Assembly (NCBI GenBank): GCA_963762865.1
Contig: CAVXNC010000021.1
Coordinates: 186,001-250,000, forward strand
Length of the DNA: 64,000 nucleotides
Source: DATHAP01 sp963762865
GTDB lineage: Bacteria; Actinomycetota; Actinomycetes; JACCUZ01
Direction: 5' to 3'
Notes under the pieces: generated by a model
Databases searched by the model: none
The model's input: only the letters and a program-made list of their open reading frames with translations
What the model was told of the DNA's origin: nothing
Made by a program: the position numbers and the translations under genes
Shown here: positions 8,357-18,149 of the stretch, one piece after another
How the letters are laid out: each line of letters begins with the position of its first letter
Numbering within the stretch: position 1 is the stretch's first letter

Positions 8357-9388
8357 ATGTCGGTCATGACGTCTGGGGGGCTGACACATGCGGCCGTGCG
8401 CGAGGGTCGCGCGGCGGGGCCAATGACCCCGGACGAGGCGGCCTCCTTCCAGGCGTCGGCCGAGCGGATCGCCGGTGCGGTCAACAGCTTCCTGCAGGGC
8501 AAGGCCGAGGTCGTCTCGCTGGCCCTGACCTGCCTGCTGGCCGAGGGCCATCTCCTCCTCGAGGACGTGCCCGGCGTCGGCAAGACGTCGCTGGCCCGCA
8601 GCCTCGCGTCCGCGCTGGGGGCACCCTGGCAGCGGATCCAGTTCACCCCGGACCTGCTCCCCGGCGACGTGACCGGTGTCTCGGTGTTCCACCAGGACAA
8701 CAGCACGTTCGTGTTCCACCCCGGCCCGGTCTTCTCCAACGTCGTGCTCGCCGACGAGATCAACCGCGCCGCCCCACGCACCCAGTCGGCGCTGCTGGAG
8801 GTGATGGAGGAGCGCCAGGTGACCGTCGACGGCCGGCCGTACCCCGTCCCGAGGCCGTTCCTGGTGATGGCCACCCAGAACCCGGTCGAGATGGACGGCA
8901 CCTACCCGCTCCCCGAGGCGCAGCTCGACCGGTTCCTGATCAGGACCGACGTCGGGTACCCGGACCACGCGGCGGAGGTGCGAGTCCTCCAGACTCGAGC
9001 ACGGCGGCTCACACGTGGAGGACGTGCGCAGGTCAGCGACGCCGCGGAGGTGGCCGAGCTGATCGAGGCGGCGCGGACGGTGCACGTGGCGCCGGCGATC
9101 TTCGACTACATCGCGACGCTCGTCGCGCACACCCGCACGATGCCCGAGCTGCGCCTGGGCTCCTCCCCTCGAGGCGCCCTCGGACTGCTGCGCACCTCGC
9201 GGGTGCGCGCCGCCCTCGACGGCAGGACCTACGTCGTGCCGTCGGACGTGCAGGCGCTCGCCGGGCCGGTGCTGGGCCACCGGATGCTCGTGGCCCCGGC
9301 ATTCGAGGCATCGGGCGGTACGGCGGCCGGCGCCGCGGCCCAGGCGGTGGCCGCGGTGGCGCCGCCCCCGGGAGCCGGCGGACGATGA
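8357..9388 (+). CDS. moxR: MoxR-family AAA+ ATPase
   Basis: A 343-residue MoxR-type AAA+ ATPase, thought to act as a chaperone in maturation of von Willebrand-type or membrane complexes. Walker A is GVGKTS (about residues 73-78). Walker B is VVLADEINRAAPRTQSALLE, followed by the sensor region FLVMATQNPVEMDGTYPLPE and the C-terminal lid with LRLGSSPRGALGLL. Two in-frame ATGs (8357 and 8366) are both possible. Its stop overlaps the DUF58 start as ATGA. The moxR / DUF58 / membrane-protein order is the standard actinobacterial arrangement, but here it sits inside a polysaccharide locus. Confidence 0.9.
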   Translation: MSVMTSGGLTHAAVREGRAAGPMTPDEAASFQASAERIAGAVNSFLQGKAEVVSLALTCLLAEGHLLLEDVPGVGKTSLARSLASALGAPWQRIQFTPDLLPGDVTGVSVFHQDNSTFVFHPGPVFSNVVLADEINRAAPRTQSALLEVMEERQVTVDGRPYPVPRPFLVMATQNPVEMDGTYPLPEAQLDRFLIRTDVGYPDHAAEVRVLQTRARRLTRGGRAQVSDAAEVAELIEAARTVHVAPAIFDYIATLVAHTRTMPELRLGSSPRGALGLLRTSRVRAALDGRTYVVPSDVQALAGPVLGHRMLVAPAFEASGGTAAGAAAQAVAAVAPPPGAGGR

Positions 9389-10522
9389 CCTGGCGCGGCG
9401 CCGGTCTGCTGCTCGCCGCCGCCGTCCTCGGCGTGTGGGGGTGGCGGTCGGGCTGGCCCGAGCTCGAGATCCTCGCCGCCGGCGCGGGCGCAGTCGTCCT
9501 GGCGTGCCTGGTCCTGCCCCTGGCCTGGCCCGCGCCGCGGGTGTCGCTCACGGTCGGACAGGGCGCGGTGCGTGTCGTGCGCGGGCAGCCGGCCGACGTG
9601 ACGATCGCGGTCGGGCTGACGGGTCGGCGTCCCGGACTCCGACTGGTCCAGGGCGCGGTGGACTGGCCGGTGCTGACCGTGCGGCTGTCCCGGCGTTCCG
9701 CCGAGACTCCGATGCGGGTAGCGCTGGACACCTCGGTGCGGGGCCAGCGCCGGGCCGGGCCCTTCGCCGTCCTGATGGGCGACCCGCTCGGTGTCGTGCG
9801 CCGCGAGTGTGGCGCGCGCCGAAGGTGGCGTCGTCACCGTGCAACCCAGGGTCCACCCGGTGCGTCGGACGCTCACGACGTCGTACACGACGGGGGAGTC
9901 CGAGACGTCGAGCCGGCGCTCGGGCGACCAGCACTTCCACGCGCTGCGCGACTACGTGCTCGGCGACGAGCCGCGCAGCGTGCACTGGCGGTCGTCGGCG
10001 CGCGCCGGGAAGCTCGTCGTGCGCCAGCAGGTCTCGGCCGCGTCGACGGGGACGACCATCGTGCTCGACGTGGACGCCTCGGCGTACGGCAGGGCGGAGG
10101 CCTTCGCCGTCGGCCACGACCCGGAGCGGTTCGAGCATGCGGTCGAGGTGGTTGCGTCGCTCGCGGCCGCGCAGCTGGGCAGTGCGGAGCAGGTCCACCT
10201 GCTGACCACCGCGCTCGGTGCATCGGTCGTCAGCGCCCCCGCTGGTGCGGTCAACGCATTGCTCGACGCACTGTCGGTGGTGCGCACCCTCCCGCCGCTC
10301 GAGACCGCGCCGGAGGAGCTGCCCGCCGTCGTACGCCGGACCCGCGCGGCGCACGTCTTCGTCGTCTCGGGAGCGCCGGGCCACCGCACCCAGGCAGCGC
10401 TGACCCGACTTGGCACGACAGCTCGAGTCACTCTCGTCACGGTGGGCTCGACCCGGCCGGTGGAGCTGCGCGGGGTGCGGTGCATCGCAGTGGCCCGGCC
10501 CGAGGACCTGGTGACGGCGTGA
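9385..10522 (+). CDS. DUF58 domain-containing membrane protein (one frameshift)
   Basis: The usual partner of MoxR. ATG 9385 overlaps the moxR stop. Two N-terminal hydrophobic segments (LLLAAAVLGVWGW; LEILAAGAGAVVLACLVLPL) are followed by a beta-rich part. The DUF58 signature ALRDYVLGDEPRSVHWRSSA, then RAGKLVVRQ, lies after a frame change near 9805. The remainder is a VWA-like fold without a canonical MIDAS (TIVLDVDASAYG). Its stop at 10522 is followed closely by the third gene. The break falls in a G/C-rich stretch (GCGAGTGTGGCGCG region) and looks like an indel error. About 380 residues when joined, normal for the family. Molecular role not established. Confidence 0.85.
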
Positions 10523-10547
10523 GCACGACGACGAGCTGGCGACCCGG

Positions 10548-11810
10548 GTGGTCACGCCGACGCCCGCGCGGGACGACGTCGGGATCGGCGCCCTGCCGCC
10601 GCCTTGGCGGCCTGGCACGGCGGTGCTGGCGGCCGTGACCCTGACCGCGCTGGTCGCGGCGGCGACGTTCTCCGGTGCGATCACGACCCGCGCCCTGCTC
10701 GGAGGCCTCGCACCGAGCCTGCTGCTCGCGGCGATCGTTGCTGCCGCGGTCACGCGTGCGACGACCGTCCGGATCGGTGCGGCCACCGGCGTCGCCGTTG
10801 CTCTTGCGGCGGCCGAGGTCGTCAACCTCCTGGCGGGCAACGACAACGGTCCGGCAGCCCGGTCGACCTTCGCCGCAGCCGGGTTGGCGGCCCTGGCAGT
10901 GGCGTGCGTCGCCTCGCGCCGTCCGGCCGCCTTCCTCGCACCGACCGCAGGGATCGTGGCCGCGGCCGCGGGCCTCGGCTCCGGCGCCGAGGTGCAGGGC
11001 GTCGCCGCCGTCACGGCGGTCACCGCGGTGCTCACGCTCGCGCTCGTCGAGAGACAGGCCCGACAGTGGCAGGAGGAGCAACGGCGGGGATGGGCTTCGT
11101 TGGTGCTGCTCGTCGTCATCTCCGCGGCTGCGTCTGCGGGCGCGTGGCTCGTGCTGGACGACCATCGCGGGCCGAAGCCGGCGGTCTTCTCGGTGACCTC
11201 GGTCGACTCTCAGATCCGCCCGCCCGTCGTGGGCGTTGGACCGACGCAGCTGCGGCACCACAGGCAGCACACGAAACTTCGCTATCAGGTCGCTGCACGC
11301 CGCCGGAGTGATGTCGCGACGGAATCCGTCCCGCACAGCACGCCGTTCACCCATGCTCTGCTCTCCACGTTGACCCGTCTGTTGCTGCTCCTGATCGTTG
11401 CGGCCGTCCTGGCCGTGGTGGTGTGGCGACTCGGGGTACTCATCGCCTGGCGACGGTTGCGGTCCCGACTGCGCCGTGGCGACCCCGCGACGGTCGTGGC
11501 GGGCGCCTGGGTCTGGACCCAGCGCCGGCTGGAGTCCTACGGCGCCGGGTTGCCCCCATCGCTCTCGGCCGACCGGATTGCCGCCGTCGGGGTGCCCGCG
11601 GCCACCCCACGCAGGGTCACCCGACCGCTGGGCGCCCTCGCCGGCCAGGTCACGATGTCCACGTTCTCCGGCGCCGCGACGTCACCGGAGGCCGCCGAGG
11701 GAGCCTGGCGGCTCGCCGTCGACTCGGTCGCAGGGGCCCGGCACGGGCTGTCGCCTCTCGCGCGGGTGCGCGCCTGGTTCCGGACTCCGCGTGGGCGGAC
11801 CACCGGTTGA
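10548..11810 (+). CDS. Multi-pass membrane protein in the TgpA position, no transglutaminase core
   Basis: A 420-residue protein that follows moxR-DUF58, where a TgpA-type transglutaminase-like membrane protein is usually found. Several hydrophobic helices fill residues 25-205, then a short polar segment, then another helix (TRLLLLLIVAAVLAVVVWRL) and a cytoplasmic Arg-rich tail. That tail (GAWVWTQRRLESYGAGLPP) resembles the DUF4129-like tail of TgpA proteins. I see none of the Cys-His-Asp transglutaminase core, and the extracytoplasmic loop is too short to contain one. GTG 10548 is the first start in this frame; a GTG at 10519 overlapping the DUF58 stop would need a frameshift. Function unknown. 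Confidence 0.6.
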   Translation: MVTPTPARDDVGIGALPPPWRPGTAVLAAVTLTALVAAATFSGAITTRALLGGLAPSLLLAAIVAAAVTRATTVRIGAATGVAVALAAAEVVNLLAGNDNGPAARSTFAAAGLAALAVACVASRRPAAFLAPTAGIVAAAAGLGSGAEVQGVAAVTAVTAVLTLALVERQARQWQEEQRRGWASLVLLVVISAAASAGAWLVLDDHRGPKPAVFSVTSVDSQIRPPVVGVGPTQLRHHRQHTKLRYQVAARRRSDVATESVPHSTPFTHALLSTLTRLLLLLIVAAVLAVVVWRLGVLIAWRRLRSRLRRGDPATVVAGAWVWTQRRLESYGAGLPPSLSADRIAAVGVPAATPRRVTRPLGALAGQVTMSTFSGAATSPEAAEGAWRLAVDSVAGARHGLSPLARVRAWFRTPRGRTTG

Positions 11811-11941
11811 CGCCAGATATCGTCTGTCAGTCCCCAGTACCGATCCCAGCAACGGATCGTGGCAGTCCAGCACCGACGAGAGGTCCGAGCCCGCGTGTGC
11901 GACCACCCCTTCGTCGGCTCCCTCGGGGGCGGGCGGGTGAC

Positions 11942-12839
11942 GTGACGACGAAGGAACGGCACAAGCACCGCAGCCCGTCTCGGCGTCGAGTGAGGGACCG
12001 CCGGGTCGGCTGGCACGGCTATGCGCCTCTCGACGCCAACTTCCGCGCGCAGGCGTCGGCTGCTCTCGGCGATGTGGCGGAAGGGGTACGCAGGCGCGGC
12101 TCATGGACGTATCTCGCCATCGAGCAGGTGAAGAACCAGTACCGCCGGACGGTGATCGGGCCCTGGTGGCTGACGCTGCAGACCGCCGCCTACGTCGTCG
12201 GCCTGGCCATGCTGTTCGGCGCCATCTTCCACCAGCCGCTGGACGAGTTCCTTCCCTATGTGGCGGTGGCTTCATCGGGTTAACGCTCATGGCTGGCCTC
12301 ACCGGGAAGGGGCCGACATCTTCGTGAACAATGCGGCGGCCATCCTGAGCACCCGTCAGCCATTGTCGATGCTGGTGTTCCAGACGGTGCTGCGTCGAGC
12401 TGCTCCAGTTCGGCCACAACCTGATCATCATCGCTCTGTTCGTCGTGCTGGGGCTCGTGCCCGTTCGCCTCTGCTGCTTCTCGTCGTGCCGGCGGTTCTG
12501 GCCTTCGCTGTCAACGGGATCGCCATCGGGACTGTGGCTGGGGCCGACGGTGGCGCGGTTCCGGGATGTCGGGCCCTTCGTCACCTCGGTGCTGCAGGTC
12601 ATGATGTTCTTCACGCCGGTCTTCTGGCGCGTCGACGAATCTCCGAGGGCAGCCGCGCGCTCTCGTCGGCTGGAACCCGTTCACCTACCTTCTCGCGCTC
12701 TTCCGCGATCCGCTGCTCGGCGATGCGCCGTCCCTGCTCGTCTGGATCGGCGTTGCTCGCGGTGACGGTGCTGAACGTCCTGCTCGCAGCCTGGGTCTTC
12801 ACCCGGTCGCGGTCGCGACTGCCCTACTGGGTGTCCTGA
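11942..12839 (+). CDS. ABC-2 type polysaccharide export permease (Wzm-like), frameshifted
   Basis: Membrane subunit of an ABC exporter for lipid-linked polysaccharide. The N-terminal stretch YLAIEQVKNQYRRTVIGPWW is characteristic of Wzm/TagG-type permeases. Hydrophobic helices follow (TLQTAAYVVGLAMLFGAIF; LIIIALFVVLGLV; FVTSVLQVMMFFTPVFWRV), ending with NPFTYLLALFRDPLLGDAPS and a final helix. At least four single-base changes (first near 12278, where a G appears lost after GTGGCGGTG) split it into three frames. Reassembled length, about 298 residues, is normal. The stop at 12837-12839 overlaps the ATG of the ATPase gene, the usual pairing. Confidence 0.75.
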
Positions 12840-13588
12840 TGGCGACGGTCTCGCTGCGTCGTGCACGCTGAGTACCAGCTGCTCTCGGTCCGCGACTACA
12901 ACCTGAAGAACCGTGTCGTGCAGTCGATCCGCCGCCGAGTGCAGGACCCGTCATCATCGAGGCGCTCCGCTCCGTCGACCTTGACATCCGAAGGGCACGC
13001 GACTCGGCCTGGTCGGGCCCAACGGCGCGGGCAAGTCGACGCTTGCTCTCGATCATGGCAGGGCTGCTCCCCCCGACGCGCGGGTCGGTGCGCGTCGAGG
13101 GGCGGGTGCTCGCCCTGCTCGGCGGGCTCCGAGGCTGGCCTCGACCAGGAGGCCACCGGCCGCGACAACGTGGTCAGCATGGGCGTGCAGCTGGGGGAGT
13201 CCCCGTCGGCCATGCGAGCCAGGGTCGACGACATCACCGAGTTCTCCGGCCTCGGTGAGCGCATCCTGCACCCGGTCTACTCCTACTCAGCGGCATGCAG
13301 ACGAGGTTGCGCTTCTCGATCCTGACCTCGCTGCGACCGGACGTGCTGCTGCTGGACGAGGGTCTGGGGACTGCCGATGCGGAGTTCACCGCGCGGGCGA
13401 ACCGGCGGCTGGACGAGTTCATGTCGTCCGCGGGCATCCTGGTCCTCGCCAGCCACGGCGACGCCCTGCTGAAGGAGCAGTGCACCGAGGCCGTCTGGCT
13501 GCAGGCCGGCGCCATCGTCGAGCAGGGGGATGTCGACGACGTGCTGCGGAGCTACCACCAGAGTTACTCCAGCGGTGTAAACGGCTGA
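12839..13588 (+). CDS. ABC transporter ATP-binding protein for polysaccharide export (Wzt-like), frameshifted
   Basis: ATPase partner of the permease just upstream, starting in its stop codon. Recognisable pieces across frames: YQLLSVRDYNLKNRVVQSI (a segment typical of TagH/Wzt proteins), Walker A GPNGAGKST (13017-13043), EATGRDNVV, a Q-loop/signature region ending MQTRLRFSILTSLRPDVLLL, Walker B LLLDEGLGTADAEF and the switch-His LVLASHGDALL. At least five single-base breaks lie between 12860 and 13295. No C-terminal carbohydrate-binding domain is present, so this is the short form (about 248 residues). With the permease it should flip the finished glycan across the membrane. Confidence 0.75.
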
Positions 13589-14051
13589 TCCGCCGGGCTC
13601 ATCCGTGGTGCATAACGCTCCGCACGGCCGGCGGTGACGTCATTCCACCAGCACGATCAACGGTCTGGAAAGGGATGCATGGTTGTCGTCGGCTCGCCAT
13701 CCGGCGCCCGGAAACTAGTATGGGACGCGGGTCTCTCCCCCACTCGCAGGGAGGCTCGGAAGCACCGCTGGGTGGCGGGCATTTCATGCGGTGAGGACCA
13801 AGAAGGTGGCGATAGCCAGCGCGAGGAGGTCGATCATCGAGGGTCGGGTAGTCACATGCGCTTGCACCACGGACATGGGGTGCACGCTGCCTCCGATACT
13901 CTGCCGCGCCGCGTCATCCCAGGCGGGACGACGCCGGCCATATGCTGAATCCGCAACCCAACTCCGCGGACGTGTGTCCGTCGGGTCGACAGTTGAAGGG
14001 GTCTCGCGTGCAGGGACTACACGGGGAGGCCTGCCGGCGAACGGGGGTGGC
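13589..14051. other. Intergenic stretch without a recognisable gene
   Basis: About 460 bp between the exporter ATPase and the sulfotransferase gene. Base composition is less GC-rich than the flanks. A short minus-strand hydrophobic peptide frame (MIDLLALAIATFLVLTA) near 13784-13834 has no visible support as a gene. The stretch probably holds the promoter of the sulfotransferase / GT2 / methyltransferase run, but I cannot identify -10/-35 boxes with confidence. Confidence 0.4.
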
Positions 14052-16113
14052 ATGACTGAGATCGTGCGTGGCGACGGGGAGGGGGCGGAAGCTGGAGCGA
14101 ACAGCGCGACGTCATCGTCTCCCTCGGTGATCATCCGGTCGGGGCCAGCGATGGGCCTGCGCCAGATCACCGTCCTCGGCATGCACCGGTCAGGCGCCGA
14201 GTGCCATGGCCGGTCGCCTCGGCGCCGCCGGGGCGTGGGCGGGCGACCCCGAACAGATGATGCCGGCAGGCCCCTTCAACGCCCTGGGCTACTTCGAGCG
14301 ATGTCGACACCGCGGACGCGTTGGACGACCTGCTTCACCAACTCGGCGGGCGGTGGAATGCACCGCCGCTAGGCTCCCTCAACCGGCTCAGCCTGGAGCC
14401 ATATCGCGACCAACTCCGCGGGATCTTCGACATGGCCGCCGTCGGAGTGCCCGAGGGGCGCATTCCCCTCGTGAAGGACCCGCGTCTAAGCTGGTTCGCC
14501 TCCGAGCTCCCCACCATCCTTGGGTCCTCAGAAGGCATCGTCGTGTGTGTCCGCCACCCACTGGCGGTGGCCCGTTCCCTGCGCAGATCGAACGGCATCC
14601 CATTGACCACTGGGTTGGGGTTGTGGGGAGCTCTACAACGCCACGATCTGCAAGGGTCTGTCGGGTCGCGCGGTGCGGGTGCGCGCCTTCGGTCCCGAGC
14701 ACCAGGACCAGATGAAAAACTGGACTCTCTTGTCGACGACCTCTTCAGCACGTTCGGCTGCGTTCCGCGCAAGGGGCTTGAGTCCGCGGACACAGTCCCT
14801 GGCCTCATTCACAGCTTTGCGGATGCCGAGGACGAGCAGCAATGGCTGTCCGCCGCCCAGGTCAGCCTCTGGCAGGCTCTAGCAGAGGCCGCCCGCTCGC
14901 CTCAGCCCACGGCATTGGAGTCGGTCGAGTTCTCGGCGCTCGCTGCGCAGGAGCGCGGCCGGTGGAGGCAGCCGAACACGAGGGCCGCGAGACGGTCGCA
15001 CTGACGCCGAAAAGCTCGCCGAATTGACGGCGGAGCAAACGGCCGTCGCGGTGCAGGTCGAAGCCCTGGCAGGCGAGAAGGCCGCTCTGGTCAGAAGCTA
15101 GACGTGCTTTTGGAGGAGAAGCGGGGCGCCGTCGAACGGGCATCCGAAAGGGATGCGCAGTGGGCCGCCGGGCAACAGACCTTGCAGCAGCTGCAGGCTA
15201 AAGAGCGATGCGGCACGCGGGGAGGCTGGGACATTCCGAGACGAGGCCGCGCGCGCGCTTGAAGCGCTGCAGGTCGAAGCAGCCGCCGCGGCTGCCCTGG
15301 CGGAGGAGTTAGAGGTCGAGCGGCATGGCGCCGACCAGGTGCGTGAGACGCTCGCTTCCGTGGAGCGTGCACAGGCACGCATGACGCGCGCCCTGGCCGC
15401 TGAAGAGGTCGCTAAGACCTCTGCCGAGCGGGACCTCGACGTGGCCCTTGGGCAGTGGCTCGAAGTCGAGGGTCGTGAGATCCGGCTGCAGGAGGACGTG
15501 GCCCGGCTGGTCGAGCGAACCGCCACGCAGGAGCGCAGCCTCATGTCGCAGTTGGAGACCTACCGCGGCGTCTACGAGGAGCTGTGTCACCGCCTACAGC
15601 CGCTGCACGCGCAACATGACGCCGCCGAATCTCACCGACCTTCAGGAGTGGCTCGAGGTTCTTCACCAGGCGGACCCCACGGTCTCTGTCGATGACAACC
15701 GGCACTCAGAGCGCGAGTCGGACCTGCACAGCGCGCTCATCGCCCTGGATGGGCTCCGCGGCTTCGCTGAGCAGGTGCAGGAGCTGTGGCTGTCTTCGGA
15801 CCCTGCGCACGCGCCGCTCGGGCTGGACGACTCGCTGCCTGCAGTATGCACGATCGCGTCGGGCGTCGGAAGCACGATGGTGCCGGCAGTTCTGAGTCCG
15901 GCCGAGGTGGATCGGCTAACGTCGATCGAGCGGGAGCTCGCCGCACTTCGGCATCACCGGGACGCCGTCGTGGCCGACCACCTGGCAGTCATGTCCAGCG
16001 AATCGTGGCGTGTCGGTCACGCGGTCACCTGGCCGGTGCGGTTGTTCCGAGGCTCGCCACGCGGAGCAGCAGCGCGGCACGCCGAGCCCGGCCCTGCGGA
16101 GTCGGGATCGTGA
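14052..16113 (+). CDS. Sulfotransferase fused to a long coiled coil ending in a SWR motif (frameshifted)
   Basis: The N-terminal about 250 residues form a PAPS-dependent sulfotransferase. The phosphosulfate loop is GMHRSG(A)SAMAGRLGAAG (14181-14225, across an indel). Later come PLVKDPRLSWFASELP and the 3'-phosphate motif CVRHPLAVARSLRRS. From about 15000 to 15620 the protein is a Glu/Ala/Arg-rich coiled coil (for example EELEVERHGADQVRETLASV). It ends with SSESWRVGHAVTWPVRLFRG, the same kind of motif as in the glycosyltransferase at 1-1586. At least six frame changes occur, so total length (about 685) is approximate. The GT2 start overlaps its stop. Likely role: sulfation of the exported glycan; the coil could be a docking or oligomerisation element. 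Confidence 0.65.
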
Positions 16114-18112
16114 CGCCGCTCTTCTCGATCCTGACCCCAGTCTTCCGCACACCGCTGGACTTTCTGGAGGATGCATCGCATCGGTCGAGGCGCAGACCTG
16201 CGTCGACTGGGAGTTGCTGCTCGTCGACGATGGCAACGACCGTGCGCTCGAGACTCTTGGCTTGCTGAGCGCTGTCGTAGCGATCCTCGCTTGCGCGTAG
16301 TCACATCGCCCACCAATGTGAAGTTTCGCCTGGAGGCGGCGCAACTCGGCGTGGAGCGGGTGCCAGTTGGAATTCCTGGCGTTGCTGGATCACGACGACA
16401 CGTTGTCACCGATCGCCCTCGAGCGCGTGGCTGCGCGGCTGGCCGTCGAGCCTGAGCTCGACTACGTCTACTCCGACGAAGACAAGATCACCGCGGCGGG
16501 CGACCACTACGACCCGTTCTTCAAGCCCGACTGGAGTCCGGAGCGCCTCCGGCACCACATGTATACCTGCCACTTGAGCGTGCTCCGCACCGAGCTGGTC
16601 CGGCAGGTGGGTGGCTTCCGGCAGGGCTTCGACGGCAGCCAGGACTACGACCTGGTCCTTCGAGTCACGGAGCAGGCCCGACCATCGCCCACCTGCCCGA
16701 GGTGCTCTACCACTGGCGAGCCCACCTAGGCTCGACGGCAGCAGTCGCCGACCAGAAACGCGCGGCTCACGAGGCGGGCCGTCGGGCTGTCGAGGAGCAC
16801 TGCCGACACACCGGTATCGACGCCGAGGTGCTCAGCGGCGTCGCCGTGGCACTCCACATCAAGCGGCACCTTTCATCCCGGCCGTTGGTGAGCCTGCTCA
16901 TCCCCACGTACGGCAAGAGCGTGACGTTGCGCGGCAAGCCCCCCAGATGCTCATAGCGCACTTCCTCCAGAGCGTCGAGCGTCTCACCACGTACGACGAC
17001 TTCGAGTACGTCATCGTCGGCGACACCCGCATGGACGATGCGACCGTTGCCGAGATCATTTCAAGCTGCACGCGACCCGTGACCTACGTCTCCTACCAGC
17101 AGCCCGTCACCGGGTTCAACTTCTCAGAGAAAGTCAACATCGCGGCGACCCGGGCGCGCGGTGACTACCTGGTCCTGGTCAACGACGATCTGGAGATCCT
17201 CACGCCGGACTGGATCGAGGAACTGCTCGGGCAGGCCCAGACGCCGATGTGGGCGCAGTTGGGGGGCTGTACTACTTCGAGGACGACACGATCCAGCACG
17301 CCGGCGTCATCGGTGTGCTGGGCGGCGCGTGCCCCTCTTCTACAAGCACCCACGTGGCCAACAGGTTATCGGCATCACCCTGCGTCGTCCGTGAGTGCTC
17401 CATCGTCACCGGCGCCTGCCTGATGGTGAGCAAGGACAAGTTCCTGCACGTCGGGGGCTTCACGGAGTCGTTGCCGAACGATTTCAACGACGTCGACTTC
17501 TGCCTGAAGCTTCGTTCCGACGGTTACCGCAACATCTGGACCCCGCATGTCGAGATGCACCACTTCGAGTCCCAGAGCCGGGTCAACCACGTCCACCAGT
17601 TCGAAATTGACCTGCTCAGGCGCCGATGGGGGACGCGCCTGCTGTCCGACCCGTACTACAACCCCAACCTACAAGCAACAGAGGCCACGTGGACTCCCGC
17701 GCAAGACTGGGACCACGTGACCAGGTCCTGGGCGGAGCCCATCAAGGACGTCGGGACGGTCGACGTCGAGGGCTACCTCGAGGTCAACGAAGACGTTGCG
17801 ATCGAGGCCGGACGCAATCCCGACTTCGACGTCCTCGGGCACTTGCACACCTTCGGCAGGCGTGAAGGCCGGATCCACATCCGGCGCCAAGAACGCCCGC
17901 CTTACGACCGCAATCACCGTAGCCGGGTACGGGTGACCCGGACAAACTTCACCGTCGAGGGCTATCTGCTCGCCAACCCGGACCTGCAGGCGATGGCTCT
18001 TCGCGACCCGTCCTGGGACGCTCGCGCCCACCTGTTGGATCACGGCCTGCAGGAACGCCGCTACGTCTTCCTGACCAACCCTGACGAACTCGCCGAGAGA
18101 ACCAGCGGTTGA
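16110..18112 (+). CDS. Two-domain glycosyltransferase family 2 protein (frameshifted)
   Basis: A large O-antigen-type enzyme with two GT-A domains. Domain 1: PLFSILTPVFRTPLDFLED, VEAQTCVDWELLLVDDG, FLALLDHDDTLSPIALE, VYSDEDKI and FKPDWSPERLRHHMYTCH. Domain 2 starts at PLVSLLIPTYG and contains FEYVIVGDTRMDD, YLVLVNDDLEILTPDWIEE, then DVDFCLKLRSDGYRNIWTPH with the trailing Glu/His motif. The final 120 residues carry two similar 'VEGYLxxNxDxxxxAxRxPxxDxxxHL' segments (VDVEGYLEVNEDVAIEA and FTVEGYLLANPDLQAMA), like short repeats found at the ends of such proteins. GTG 16110 overlaps the previous stop. At least six single-base breaks lie between 16170 and 17400; the C-terminal third is clean. Confidence 0.75.
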
Positions 18113-18149
18113 GCCGACACCGCGCAATTCGCCCAACCGAAGGATGGTC

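Noticed and set aside
7597..10638. A single plus-strand frame of about 1000 codons across moxR and DUF58
   Set aside because: Only its section from 9385 to about 9805 is real (N-terminus of DUF58); the rest is a shadow of the antisense GT61 gene and of moxR in another frame.
13784..13834. Short hydrophobic peptide MIDLLALAIATFLVLTA on the minus strand
   Set aside because: Seventeen residues with no ribosome-binding site and no neighbouring partner; not enough to support a gene.
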